NCBI GenBank assembly: GCA_018268855.1
Contig: JAFDVR010000009.1
Span: 124,001 to 188,000, forward strand
From: Acidobacteriota bacterium
GTDB lineage: Bacteria > Acidobacteriota > Terriglobia > Terriglobales > Acidobacteriaceae
Direction of reading: 5' to 3'
DNA length: 64,000 bases
In this document: one piece after another, positions 27,768 through 37,204 of the stretch
Layout of the letters: each line of letters begins with the position of its first letter
Numbering within the stretch: the first letter of the stretch is position 1
Position numbers and translations under genes: made by a program
Notes under the pieces: generated by a model
Database searches by the model: none
What the model was told of the DNA's origin: nothing
What the model saw: the letters and a program-made list of their open reading frames with translations, nothing else

Positions 27768-28955
27768 TTACTTGGTGAGCTTCAACAGTACAGCACCATG
27801 CGGCGGTACTTCGAAGACGTCCGTATCCTTGATGCGGCCCAGGTCTTTAGCGGCCCACACATCGCGCGCATGCGCTCCATTAGGAAAGCCGACGTCCTTC
27901 AAGTGAAGTGTCATGCCGCGCATCTTATTGCGGTCGCGGCCAACGTTGAAGATGGCCAAAGCGGTGGAACCGTCTGCAAGGTGGCGCGACCAGATCTCCA
28001 TCTCTTCTCCAGCCCAGACGCGGTTGCCTTGTTTGCCTGCCTTGTCCTGGTCGATGGCGATCACTTCCTTGTTCAGAAGGATCGACTTCACATCGTCCGT
28101 CATCTTGGTGAGGTTGTTGCCGGCGAGCAGGGGAGAAGCAAGGATGGCCCACATGGTCATGTGCGTCACATTCTCGTCATGCGTCAGTTTGCCGTTGCCC
28201 ACTTCCAGCATGTCGGGGTCGTTCCAGTGTCCAGGGCCAGCAAACTTGTCAAGACCGGCCTGCGACAGCGCAATCACCATCATGCGGTCGTAGTTCTCCT
28301 TGATATCACCGGTCGTACGCCACATATTCGCGCCCACCTCCGGACCCCACTGCCACACAGAATCAAAACCGTACTGGCACAGGCTGTACACCATCGGTCG
28401 TCCCGTCTTCAGGATGGCCTGGTGCATTTTCTCGTACGCCTCGCGCATCATCTTGTCCTGCGCGTCGTGATCGTTCGGATACTTCTCGCGCATCACCTGG
28501 CGGAACGAGCAGAGATCGTATTTCAAAAAGTCGATGCCCCATTCGGCATACGTCTTCGCGTCCTGCTCCTCGTGGCCCATGGAGCCCTCATACTTTGCGC
28601 AGGTGAGCGGACCGGGCGAGGAATAGATGCCGAGCTTCAATCCCTTTGAGTGGACATAATCGGCGAGCGCCTTCATGTCTGGGAACTTTTCGTTGGAATG
28701 GATCACACCATTGGCGTCGCGTTTGCCTTCCCAGGTGTCGTCAATGTTGACGTACACATAACCAGCATCGCGCATTCCGGTGGACACCATCAGGTCAGCC
28801 GCAGCACGAATGTCCTTGTCCGTCACCTTGCCCGCAAACCAGTTCCAGCTATTCCACCCCATGGGTGGAGTAGAGGCGAGTTTAGGCGATGTCTGCGCAG
28901 CGAGTGAAAGCGCTGTCATCAAAAAACCAGCGGTGAGTCGGGCGTACAAACGCAT
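27768..28955 (-). CDS. Exported alpha-galactosidase, glycoside hydrolase family 27
   Basis: This 395-aa secreted enzyme removes terminal alpha-galactosyl residues. A signal peptide (MRLYARLTAGFLMTALSLAAQ) is followed by the (beta/alpha)8 core: TPPMGWNSWNWFAG, IDDTWEGKRDANG, KLGIYSSPGPLTCAKYEGS, then DFLKYDLC, whose Asp is the nucleophile, and GHWNDPDMLEVGNG with the acid/base Asp. A C-terminal beta-sandwich closes it. Start chosen at 28955 with GAGGAGC upstream. The open frame reaches 29024, but that is upstream of the signal peptide. It lacks a copy of the nearby regulon operator. Confidence 0.93.
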   Translation of the reverse strand: MRLYARLTAGFLMTALSLAAQTSPKLASTPPMGWNSWNWFAGKVTDKDIRAAADLMVSTGMRDAGYVYVNIDDTWEGKRDANGVIHSNEKFPDMKALADYVHSKGLKLGIYSSPGPLTCAKYEGSMGHEEQDAKTYAEWGIDFLKYDLCSFRQVMREKYPNDHDAQDKMMREAYEKMHQAILKTGRPMVYSLCQYGFDSVWQWGPEVGANMWRTTGDIKENYDRMMVIALSQAGLDKFAGPGHWNDPDMLEVGNGKLTHDENVTHMTMWAILASPLLAGNNLTKMTDDVKSILLNKEVIAIDQDKAGKQGNRVWAGEEMEIWSRHLADGSTALAIFNVGRDRNKMRGMTLHLKDVGFPNGAHARDVWAAKDLGRIKDTDVFEVPPHGAVLLKLTK

Positions 28956-29037
28956 CTTCAAAAAGCTCCTCGGAAAAATATCGGGGTGCACACCATCTGA
29001 CGCGTTCATGTACGCCTCTGTCAATTGTTTCGAATGA

Positions 29038-30183
29038 TTAGACGAACAGCGTAAACATCGCGCGGTTCAGCGGATATGTCCGTACCGGCTCTGACAGATG
29101 GCCGGTCTTATGATCGCGCTGCAACACGGCAATATCGCCAGCGGCATCCTGGTTGGCTGCAATAAGCCAGCGTTCCGTGGGATCCAGTGTGATGTGTCGC
29201 GTCGTCGTTCCGCCATTGCCTACAAGCTGCATCACGGTCAGTGCGCCAGTCCTGGTATCGCAACTCATCGCCGCAATGCTCTCATGCCCACGGTTATTCA
29301 CATACACAAACTTCCCATCATGCGAGATGGCAATCTCACCAGCGCGTGCTTTGTCCTTTGGGAAATCCGGCGGGAGAATGCTCACAGTTGAGAGTAGTTT
29401 TAGCGAACCTTCCTTCGCGTCCCACGCGAGCGTGTCCACGGTGGAGTCGAGTTCATTCACGCTAAAAACGAATTTTCCATTCGGATGAAACGCAATGTGA
29501 CGCGGGCCGGAGCCGGGCTTCGCAGGCCAGTACGGTGGCTCATTCGGATCAAGTTCCGCAGTGGCTGCATTTACGCGATAGACCACAATGCGGTCGAGGC
29601 CAAGATCGTTCACCAGCAGGTACTTTCCATCCGGCGAAACCTGCGCCGAATGCGCATGAGGCTTTTCCTGCCGGTCAGGATTGGGACCATGCCCGGTGTA
29701 CTGAAAATGCGATACCACGGGCGAGAGAGAACCATCAGGCCGCACATGGAAGGACGAAACGCTCCCTCCTCCATAATTAGCGACAAAAAGGCTCCGCCCA
29801 TCAGGGTGAATGCTGAGGTGCGTTGGGCCATTGCCTTGTGTGCCTTGCCGGCTGATCTCCTTCAGAGTGCTGGCACCATTTTCCAGGAGATAAGAAAGTA
29901 CCTCACCATCGCCTTCGCTCTTCTCATTCACGCAAAAAATCAGCAGCCCGCGCGCATGCGGAGACTTCACCAGAAACGTAGGGCTGGCAACCTCGGCTGC
30001 AAGCGACATCGTGCCGATCTCGCCTCTATCGCCATGCCAATCAGCAATATAGATGCCTTTGCTCGTACCCCCCGCATTGGTGCCAAAAAGCACGCGAGAC
30101 GCAGCCTTCTTCTTCGCAAATACAGATTGTGTCGTCATAGCAGCAGCCGAAAGTCCAAAAAGAAATGTGCGCCGGGGAACCAT
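29038..30183 (-). CDS. Tat-exported lactonase family beta-propeller protein (6-phosphogluconolactonase-like)
   Basis: This 381-aa seven-bladed propeller of the YbhE/lactonase family hydrolyses a sugar or organic-acid lactone. The N-terminus MVPRRTFLFGLSAAAM is a twin-arginine signal, so the mature protein is outside the cytoplasm and the substrate is probably not phosphorylated. Propeller repeats include GPTHLSIHPDGRSLFVANYGGGSVSSF, KPHAHSAQVSPDGKYLLVNDLGLDRI and GPRHIAFHPNGKFVFSVNELDSTV. Start at 30183; the open frame continues to 30237. An operator copy (30295-30310) lies about 110 bases upstream. Eukaryotic carboxymuconate lactonising enzymes share this fold, so the reaction is open. Confidence 0.85.
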   Translation of the reverse strand: MVPRRTFLFGLSAAAMTTQSVFAKKKAASRVLFGTNAGGTSKGIYIADWHGDRGEIGTMSLAAEVASPTFLVKSPHARGLLIFCVNEKSEGDGEVLSYLLENGASTLKEISRQGTQGNGPTHLSIHPDGRSLFVANYGGGSVSSFHVRPDGSLSPVVSHFQYTGHGPNPDRQEKPHAHSAQVSPDGKYLLVNDLGLDRIVVYRVNAATAELDPNEPPYWPAKPGSGPRHIAFHPNGKFVFSVNELDSTVDTLAWDAKEGSLKLLSTVSILPPDFPKDKARAGEIAISHDGKFVYVNNRGHESIAAMSCDTRTGALTVMQLVGNGGTTTRHITLDPTERWLIAANQDAAGDIAVLQRDHKTGHLSEPVRTYPLNRAMFTLFV

Positions 30184-30294
30184 GGCACCTCGCTTAAGTG
30201 TGATGCAGCCCAGTGTACCGGGAGATACGTGATCCATGTAGGTAAGTCAGAGAAAGGCATCTATGGCTTGCATAACAACATAAGCGCCAAAGCA

Positions 30295-30310
30295 GTTCAG
30301 CCTACTGAAC
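30295..30310 (+). promoter_or_regulatory. Operator A of the island regulon, with promoter
   Basis: GTTCAGCCTACTGAAC is a perfect 6-base inverted repeat with a 4-base spacer. Its end is exactly 38 bases upstream of TATGAG (30349-30354), a likely -10 box for the gene starting at 30391. No -35 box is visible at the usual distance. Confidence 0.6.
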
Positions 30311-30390
30311 ACTTCGTGAGACCAGAAGCGATGTTTCGATGGATGCTCTATGAGAATGAGCGTATTCAGATAGTAGATAAGGAGAATGAC

Positions 30391-31887
30391 GTGGAACGTA
30401 GAGAATTTCTTCGCTGTGCGACATTGGCAGGCACGACGGTGCTGTTCGATAGAAGTGCATTGGCTTTCACGAAAGCGGCACCCTCTGTAAGCAAGAGTGC
30501 GAAGACGGAACTCACGGATGTTCTGGCGCATGTGCCAGGTGGCAATACCGTTGGAGGTGAGGTCCGCGAGAAGACCATGCGGAGCGATGGTTACTTCCAC
30601 ATCGATACACCGCGTATGATTGCCCGGCTCAAGGAACTGCATGTAAATACCTGCAATTATTTGATATGGAACTCTCCTTCAGATTGGGACGATCTGCGCA
30701 ACGAGTTCTTACCGGCGGCTGAAAAGGCGGCCATCCAGGTATGGACGTATATGGCACCCCCCGCTGAGACATACGCTAAAGGCAAAGGATCCGATCCATA
30801 CCGTACGAACTACGAGAAATGGGCAGAGGAACTCGCCCATTTGTCTTTGCGTTACCGATCGTTGAAGGCGTGGGTTATGGACGACTTCACCTGGAACATG
30901 AAAACTTTTACGCCCGAATATGTGGCAAGGCTCCAGGAGATCACACACGCAATCAACCCTGAGTTGCGTTTCTTTCCAGTAATCCACTTCACGGCCATGA
31001 GCGCCGAATGGATTCGCAGCTACAAACCGTATATCGATGGCGTGGTCTGCCCCTACATCGATCTGCCATACAACAATACGCAAAGGACTACTTCGCTCAA
31101 TCCGTCCATTAATCATGCGCGAGAGACACTAGGCCTCCCCGTCTATGTACTTCTCTATGCGGGCAGACACCTGACCTCTCCTTTAGAACCGACACCTGAG
31201 TACATAACCAATGCGATTCAAATTGGAGTGCGTGCCATATCAGAAGGACGTTGTGGCGGCATTATCAGCTATGGCACAGAACTTGACCCCCAGCCTCTCT
31301 CCACCCAGGGAAACGGCGCTTTAGAGGGAAACGGACGGTTATATCTGGCCGCGGTAGGCGTCAACGGGAGAGCCGGTGATTTTGCTCAAGCATCCCAGAC
31401 CATTCATATTGCACCAAATTCGCCGAGATATCAGTTGAGTTTTTGGCATGAGGACAACTGGCTGCGTCCGCTCGCTCCGAAAGGACAGTACATAAAGCAG
31501 TTACTGATTGACGAAACTGTCGTATGGCAATGCGATGTAGCAGCAGACGACAATTACTGGCTACAGGGCAGCATCCTGCAAGGCCCAATCAATCTCACAT
31601 CCATCTTGAAGGGGCGGTCCACGGCCCGCCTGACGATTCGGCTCATCGCGCAAAGTGACGGACCGAAATCGCCAATTCAAGTAAGTTTTGATGCTTTAGA
31701 AGCCACTGGCTTTACTCTGCGGAATCCTGGCTTCGAATCATCTGAGGCATGGCATCTCGAAGACAAGGGACAAGCGCTTCTAGCTGCGATCGATCACTTT
31801 ATGCCAGATCTCCGCCGTCAGGTCTTTGTAGCAGTATCGCGGGAGTTTGCTCGTGCTCAGCGTATGTTCGCGTCCAGCAAATTTTGA
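30391..31887 (+). CDS. Exported TIM-barrel-like glycosidase-type protein, paralogue pair 1 member a
   Basis: This 498-aa protein starts at a GTG with AAGGAG seven bases upstream. The N-terminus ERREFLRCATLAG is a twin-arginine-like signal. The body looks like a (beta/alpha)8 hydrolase: RMIARLKELHVNTCNYLIWNS, a central WVMDDF with paired acidic residues, VVCPYIDLPYNNTQRT, and YVLLYAGRHLTSPLEPTP. A C-terminal jelly-roll-like part follows (from about 330). It is a close paralogue of the convergent gene at 31897-33450, with a nine-base gap. I suspect a glycoside hydrolase but cannot name the family. A much longer upstream frame is not coding here. Confidence 0.75.
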   Translation: MERREFLRCATLAGTTVLFDRSALAFTKAAPSVSKSAKTELTDVLAHVPGGNTVGGEVREKTMRSDGYFHIDTPRMIARLKELHVNTCNYLIWNSPSDWDDLRNEFLPAAEKAAIQVWTYMAPPAETYAKGKGSDPYRTNYEKWAEELAHLSLRYRSLKAWVMDDFTWNMKTFTPEYVARLQEITHAINPELRFFPVIHFTAMSAEWIRSYKPYIDGVVCPYIDLPYNNTQRTTSLNPSINHARETLGLPVYVLLYAGRHLTSPLEPTPEYITNAIQIGVRAISEGRCGGIISYGTELDPQPLSTQGNGALEGNGRLYLAAVGVNGRAGDFAQASQTIHIAPNSPRYQLSFWHEDNWLRPLAPKGQYIKQLLIDETVVWQCDVAADDNYWLQGSILQGPINLTSILKGRSTARLTIRLIAQSDGPKSPIQVSFDALEATGFTLRNPGFESSEAWHLEDKGQALLAAIDHFMPDLRRQVFVAVSREFARAQRMFASSKF

Positions 31888-31896
31888 TCACTATGC

Positions 31897-33450
31897 TTAC
31901 CTGGTGGGTGTTTCTGAATGGAGCACCCCGCTTTTGTGCGTTGATGAATGCCAGACCGGATGTTGATATCTGCCAAACATCGTTGATACGGTCGTGAACA
32001 ATTCCCTGAATGTATTCGGATCGTAATGATCGATTGCCGCTAACATGGCGCCCCCGATATCTGAAACTTTCCATCCTTTCCCTGTCTCAAATCTAGGGTC
32101 CGTAATTGTGAAGCCTCTTGCTGTCAACCGGTCAAAGCTGACGTCTAGCGGAAGCTTTGAAAAATTCTGAAGAGTGCGAAGGCGTAGCGTAAGCTTTGCG
32201 GTCTTTTTGTCTTTCAATACGTTCGTAAGATCGAGCGTCCCCTCCAGGGAACCACCGTCGAACCATGTAGCCGAAGTATCGCCTGCAGGATCGGCGCTCC
32301 ACATGACCTTATCGTCGATCAGCACCTCTTTAACAAGGCACTTAGGGTGGTCACCCTCACCCCACCTGTCGTAGTGCCAGAAACTAAGCCAGTATTTGGG
32401 CGATTTTGGATCAATTCTCACGGTCTGCGAAGCCTGTGCCCAATCCCCAGCTTTATTCGGATACTTTGTCACTTCCAGGCTCAGTCTGCCGTTACCATCA
32501 AGCGCTTCATTTGTGCGTGTACGCGCTGGATACGTCTCCAGCGGAGTGCCATAGCTGATGATGCCTGCCAGGTGTCCATTGCGCATCTCGCTCTCAGCGA
32601 TTTGTATGGCATCGTGCGCGTACTGAGGCGTCGGCTCCAGCGGAGATCCCAGATGCCGGCCAACATAGATGAGTACATAGAGGGGAAGCTTCCATTGCTC
32701 TAAGACTTTGTTAGCAGCCGTAATCTGTGGACGGAGAGAATTGGTGCGCTGCGTATTGTAGTACGGCATATCGATATACGGCGCAATGATGCCATCGATA
32801 TACGGTGCATACTTACTTACCAATTCAGAGTCGAGACTATCAAGTTGCAGGTCTGGATAGAAACGAAAGTTTGGATTAATGGAATGTGCAGTTTGCTGCA
32901 ACTGCTTCACATATTCTGGTGTGAACAATTTAAAGTTCGCAAAAAAGTCATCGATTGCCCATGCCTGCAGGCAGGGATAGCGGAGTGATAACTTCGCAAG
33001 TTCCGAGGCCCAGCGCACGTAATCGACACGGAACGGATGAGCATATTTGAACCGTGATTCCGTGGGAGGGACAAGATATATCCACACATTGATGTGGGCC
33101 TTTTGTGCTGCTGGCAAAAACTCCTTTTGCAGATCGTCCCAGTCACTCGGCGAATTCCAGATCATGTAGTTATATGTGTTGGCATGCATTTGCTTCAGTC
33201 GAGCAATCATGCGCGGCGTATCGAGATGGAAGTAGCCATCTTTGCGCATCACCGTTTCACGGATCTCGCCGCCAGACGTGTTTCCGCCGGTAAGGTGTGC
33301 CAGTACGTCCACAATGGGCGGCTGAGCCACACGGACATTGCTTGCTACCTGCGCTCTCGCAGAAGGAACTATTCCTGCTATGAAAGAGAAAATGAAGACT
33401 GCAGCATGAGACATAGCATTCAAGCGTATGTTGAACCGGCGAGCGAACAT
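31897..33450 (-). CDS. Exported TIM-barrel-like glycosidase-type protein, paralogue pair 1 member b
   Basis: This 517-aa protein has a Sec-type signal (AAVFIFSFIAGIVPSARAQ) instead of the twin-arginine one in its paralogue. Shared blocks are LAHLTGGNTSGGEIRETVM, DGYFHLDTPRMIARLK, NSPSDWDDL, WAIDDF, IIAPYIDMPYYNTQRT and GRHLGSPLEPTPQY. The two copies agree through both the barrel and the C-terminal beta domain. I start at 33450, with AGGG nine bases upstream; the frame reaches 33459. Operator F lies about 110 bases upstream. Reaction unknown. Confidence 0.75.
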   Translation of the reverse strand: MFARRFNIRLNAMSHAAVFIFSFIAGIVPSARAQVASNVRVAQPPIVDVLAHLTGGNTSGGEIRETVMRKDGYFHLDTPRMIARLKQMHANTYNYMIWNSPSDWDDLQKEFLPAAQKAHINVWIYLVPPTESRFKYAHPFRVDYVRWASELAKLSLRYPCLQAWAIDDFFANFKLFTPEYVKQLQQTAHSINPNFRFYPDLQLDSLDSELVSKYAPYIDGIIAPYIDMPYYNTQRTNSLRPQITAANKVLEQWKLPLYVLIYVGRHLGSPLEPTPQYAHDAIQIAESEMRNGHLAGIISYGTPLETYPARTRTNEALDGNGRLSLEVTKYPNKAGDWAQASQTVRIDPKSPKYWLSFWHYDRWGEGDHPKCLVKEVLIDDKVMWSADPAGDTSATWFDGGSLEGTLDLTNVLKDKKTAKLTLRLRTLQNFSKLPLDVSFDRLTARGFTITDPRFETGKGWKVSDIGGAMLAAIDHYDPNTFRELFTTVSTMFGRYQHPVWHSSTHKSGVLHSETPTR

Positions 33451-33560
33451 TCGCACCATCCCTGTTTAGAGGTATTGAGTGAGTTGCATACATCGCACAC
33501 CCAATATGCCAGCAACTCTAACCCGGCGAGTTCATGGAACGCGAAACTATTTGTTGCTTC

Positions 33561-33576
33561 GTTCAGAATATTGGAA
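33561..33576 (-). promoter_or_regulatory. Operator F of the island regulon, with promoter
   Basis: GTTCAGAATATTGGAA keeps the GTTCAG half and most of the second half. On the minus strand TAGAGT (33520-33515) begins 40 bases downstream of it and is a possible -10 box for the gene at 31897-33450. Confidence 0.45.
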
Positions 33577-33615
33577 GCTATCCTGAAACTCAGAATCGTG
33601 CTTTCCAGTAGGCAA

Positions 33616-33655
33616 AAGAAGAAAGGTCCACTGCTGGCGTGGACCTTTCTTCTTC
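33616..33655 (-). terminator. Rho-independent terminator after the TonB receptor gene
   Basis: Sixteen-base perfect arms beginning AAGAAGAAAGGTCCAC are set around a TGCTGGC loop, with U-rich ends on either strand. It lies 22 bases after the receptor stop codon. Confidence 0.8.
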
Positions 33656-33677
33656 GCATTTGCGGGAGGTGCGCTGG

Positions 33678-36600
33678 CTAGAAGACGATTCTGGCTCCGA
33701 GTTGAACGGTCCTGGCGGCTGCAGCGCTGGAAATCACACCTGCGGACGGAGACGGAATGGTCGCTCCTGGAGTGGACAGATTGACGTGATTTAGAGCGTT
33801 GAATGCATCAAGTCGTATCTGAACGTAACGATTCTCCGCCCAGGAAAAATCTTTATGCAAACCCAGGTCCGTGTAATTGAGTGGAGGCCCCCATACTGGA
33901 TTGGCTCCGGAGTTACCAAACGTATAGGGTGCTGGTGTTGCAAACGCAGTTGGATCAAACCACTGCGTCTTACTCGGATGGGCCACATTGGGATTGCCCA
34001 CCAGGTCTGGCCGGGTCCCATAACCATTGCCCAGTGTAAGGCCTGCTACCGTGATGGCGATCGGCGGTCCGGAAAGATAGGCATAGTATCCGCTTGCGAT
34101 CCATCCTCCCAGGATCTCCTGCATCGCCCAGTTCGCATGACGGCCGAACATTCTGCCGCGGCCATACGGAAGATTGTAGATAGCGGTCACTTTGAGATTA
34201 TGACGGCGATCGAGAGGAGTCGATCCCCGCTCATACCAGGACGGAGCATAAGGCGTAATAACTGAGGTCTCACCGGTGGCATACGCGTGGTTCGACATAG
34301 ATTTCGACCACATATACGAAGTAAGGAAGTAGAGACCATTCGTATAACGGCGTTCCCACTTCACGGCCAGGCCGTGATACCACGTGTCTGCGCCGTTCTC
34401 CAGAAGTTTGATCGCACCATAATTGGGGTGGAGCTGGGCTTTGGAAATATTGGCATATTTGCCCGGTGGTGGAGCGTTGTAATCGTGGGCAACAGGAAGA
34501 CCCATGGCTTTATTTCCGATGTAGCTCAAGGTGAGACTCGAGCTGAGCGGAAGAGCTGTCTGAGTCGAAAGGTTCCACTCCTGCGTGCGGGCCTGATCAA
34601 TGTGCGGCGATGTAGTGGAATTCACGGAAGGTTGCTGGAAGCTGGGGGCCTGTCCCCACATGTACCGGTAATCGACGGGAGTTGTTCCTTCGTCGAGTTG
34701 CTGGATGGCGAAGAATGGAATAGCGCCAATATCAGAAGCTCCGCGGTTGCCGACAATGCCGTTCTCAAATACTCCATATCCACCACGAATCACCATATCG
34801 GGATTGGGCTGCCAGGCAAATCCCAGGCGAGGTTCCCAGTGCCCATGGCTCGGAATCATTTGCTTAATGCCGGCTGCCGACATCGGTTCCCACAGGCCGG
34901 CAGTGGCAGCCGCCACAGCTTGTGCGGATGGCTGATGATCGAGGTTGACCTTTCCGTCGGAGTCCTCACCAGCAATGATGATGTTATGCGCCGTGTCCCA
35001 TGTGGCGGCATTGCCAGCTACGAAATGCGGAGATGCAAAGTATTCATAACGAAACCCGATATTGAGTGTGAGATCAGGTCGTATCTTCCATACATCGTCT
35101 ACATGAATGCTATGCAGAAGATTCCGGTCCAATCCAAACTGCCCGAGCGGAAGATTTTTGATGCTGCGGGCAGCATTGCCCAAAAGAAAGTCGCCTAAGC
35201 CATTGCCTGTATAAGTTCCTGAGAATAGGAAATACCCGCGTCCATAAGTGGACGCATGTTGTCCGTAGACGCGATTGTTGAGCAGGGCATATCCGGCGCT
35301 GAATGTGTGTTTCCCCCTGACGAGAGTGACCGTCAGGTCCGTGTTCGGAGCATTTCCATAAAGCTTGCCATTGACTCCAAACGGAAACGACGTGCCTGGA
35401 TACCCAGTGATAGCAAGCGTAGGCATGCCGATGCAGCATTCGCGGCCTGCCGAGTCGATGCCTTGAATACCGGCCTGATCGGAATAGTTCGTCCTTCCCA
35501 CCTCAGGGCTGGAAAACCAGTTTGCAGTTTGAAGAAACCCGGCAGTTGCAGTGAGCAGCAAACGAGGAGTGATGGTGTACGTATAGTTGACCGCAATAGT
35601 GTTCTGATCGAGATTATTCAGCGTCACAATGCTGGGGAGCCACGCCGTAGTCTGGTTGCGGGATTGAAACGCTATATCGCGCGCGTAAATCCTCTGCTTT
35701 GGAGTGAGAAAGTAATCCAGACGCAAAGAGCTTTGGTACGCCTTGTATTGCTGCGGAGCTTGCGCATCAAAGTACCCTCCGGCATTTGCCGTTGGAAGAA
35801 ACTGCGCCAGATATGCGGAGGCGGGATTGATGCGGTTTGCTGGAATCGTCGGACCGCCACCCGGGCCGTTCGGAAAAGGCAAACCAGTCTGGGGGTCTTT
35901 CACCTTGGTGCCCGCAGGAAAGTTCCCCTGATAGGTGCTGGCTGATGGTGCCAGTACGTGGTACACGTTGGTGCTTGGATTGAGCGTGGCCTGAAAGCTG
36001 CCATAGTAGAACGCTCTGTTGCGCAAAATAGGTCCACCAAGGTTGCCGCCAAATTGATTGAAGCGTAGTTTCGGTTTGCCCTGGCTCTTATTCGCGAATG
36101 CATAAACAGCGTTTAATGCATCGTTCTTGAAGTATTCCCACACGGAACCGTGCAGATGGTTGGTGCCAGACTTAGTCACCAGCTTCACTTGCATGGGATT
36201 GCGTCCAGCATCCGCGGAAGCGCTTGACGGTTCCACAGTCATCTCCGCGATGTCGTCCATAATGGGAACACCGATGGCGCCATTGTCCATGGGGGCATTA
36301 ATGTTGGTTCCATCCAGCGTGAAGCTGGTGGCGTTGCTGCGTATGCCAGTGCCGCTAATATAGGCGCCGTTCTCCGGTCCGCTTGGCGCACTGTAAGTGA
36401 TGCCCGGTGTCAACTGAGCAAACTGAATAGGATCGCGAGATGCAGTAGGGAAATCGAGGAGCACCGGGATGTCGAGCGTGGTTTGCACCGAGCTAGTCTC
36501 GGTCTGCAACTCTCTGGTCGCTTGCACGGTAACAACTTCGTTCACTGCTCCTACGCCGAGAACCGGAGAAACCTTTTGAATAGCCCCGATAGTCAGACGC

Positions 36601-36899
36601 AGGTCCTGGATCTCCCACGTCTTCATTCCGTTGGCCGAAACCGTAACGGTATACGTGCCAATCGGAAGCGCGGGAATTTGAAAATTTCCCGCTGAATCAG
36701 AATCAGCTTCTCGCGTGAAATGCGTCGCATTTTGCACTGCGACGATGTGTGCGCCGGGTATCACAGCCCCCGAAGGATCGGTCACGTTGCCGTTGATCGT
36801 AGCCTGGGTTCCAATCTGCGCATACAACCCGGCTGGCGCCAGCCATATCCCGGCAGCGATAGCCAGGAACGTGAATAAAAACATCTTCGTTGCACGCAT
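33678..36899 (-). CDS. TonB-dependent receptor with carboxypeptidase-regulatory N-terminus (Oar-like)
   Basis: This large outer-membrane protein (1073 aa) takes up bulky nutrients using energy from TonB. After a signal peptide ending AGLYAQ comes a beta-sandwich CarboxypepD_reg-like domain (INGNVTDPSGAVIPGAHIVAV through VSANGMK). A plug-like domain (FAQLTPGI, SFTLDGTNINAP, MQVKLVTKSGTNHLHGSVWEYFKN) and a long barrel ending in a typical aromatic C-terminus (VQLGARIVF) follow. Start at 36899 has a strong AGGAGG upstream. The neighbours suggest a glycan or glycoside-like ligand. It is divergent from the pair-2 gene, with operator B between them. Confidence 0.92.
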   Translation of the reverse strand: MRATKMFLFTFLAIAAGIWLAPAGLYAQIGTQATINGNVTDPSGAVIPGAHIVAVQNATHFTREADSDSAGNFQIPALPIGTYTVTVSANGMKTWEIQDLRLTIGAIQKVSPVLGVGAVNEVVTVQATRELQTETSSVQTTLDIPVLLDFPTASRDPIQFAQLTPGITYSAPSGPENGAYISGTGIRSNATSFTLDGTNINAPMDNGAIGVPIMDDIAEMTVEPSSASADAGRNPMQVKLVTKSGTNHLHGSVWEYFKNDALNAVYAFANKSQGKPKLRFNQFGGNLGGPILRNRAFYYGSFQATLNPSTNVYHVLAPSASTYQGNFPAGTKVKDPQTGLPFPNGPGGGPTIPANRINPASAYLAQFLPTANAGGYFDAQAPQQYKAYQSSLRLDYFLTPKQRIYARDIAFQSRNQTTAWLPSIVTLNNLDQNTIAVNYTYTITPRLLLTATAGFLQTANWFSSPEVGRTNYSDQAGIQGIDSAGRECCIGMPTLAITGYPGTSFPFGVNGKLYGNAPNTDLTVTLVRGKHTFSAGYALLNNRVYGQHASTYGRGYFLFSGTYTGNGLGDFLLGNAARSIKNLPLGQFGLDRNLLHSIHVDDVWKIRPDLTLNIGFRYEYFASPHFVAGNAATWDTAHNIIIAGEDSDGKVNLDHQPSAQAVAAATAGLWEPMSAAGIKQMIPSHGHWEPRLGFAWQPNPDMVIRGGYGVFENGIVGNRGASDIGAIPFFAIQQLDEGTTPVDYRYMWGQAPSFQQPSVNSTTSPHIDQARTQEWNLSTQTALPLSSSLTLSYIGNKAMGLPVAHDYNAPPPGKYANISKAQLHPNYGAIKLLENGADTWYHGLAVKWERRYTNGLYFLTSYMWSKSMSNHAYATGETSVITPYAPSWYERGSTPLDRRHNLKVTAIYNLPYGRGRMFGRHANWAMQEILGGWIASGYYAYLSGPPIAITVAGLTLGNGYGTRPDLVGNPNVAHPSKTQWFDPTAFATPAPYTFGNSGANPVWGPPLNYTDLGLHKDFSWAENRYVQIRLDAFNALNHVNLSTPGATIPSPSAGVISSAAAARTVQLGARIVF

Positions 36900-37204
36900 T
36901 TGATCCTCCTGAAATTCGTCCATAAGCTCGCGAATGCTGCTCAATCCAGTTCACAATGTGCTTCGCTCGCTATTGCGGAGAACAGTAGTCCGTCGAAGTA
37001 TGACCCTCAATTGGTTTCTTTGGGGCATCCAGCCGTTTGGACGAATTATCAAAAACCCACAATCCAGAGCTTGGTGACAGAACGACTGGATTCAAAACGT
37101 TCAGGGGCGTGGACATGGCCGAAAAATCATGTGACCTGTCTTTCCGTGATGGTAGAAGCTGTACGCCGGAACAGATTTCACAATCGCAAGCTGGAGGGAT
37201 GGTA
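36900..37204. other. Divergent promoter region of the TonB receptor and pair-2 gene
   Basis: A 305-base region without a real gene. It contains operator B. On the minus strand a GATAAT box (37050-37045), 48 bases from the operator, could serve the receptor. On the plus strand TAGAAG (37153-37158) could serve the gene at 37205. Confidence 0.5.
37099..37114 (+). promoter_or_regulatory. Operator B of the island regulon, with promoter
   Basis: GTTCAGGGGCGTGGAC matches the consensus GTTCAGNNNNNTGRAC. The interval to TAGAAG (37153-37158), a possible -10 box, is exactly 38 bases, as for operators A and C. Confidence 0.5.

Noticed and set aside
29485..31887. One long open frame of 800 codons
   Set aside because: Its first 300 codons run antisense through the lactonase gene; the real gene starts at the GTG at 30391, which has AAGGAG upstream and a signal peptide behind it.
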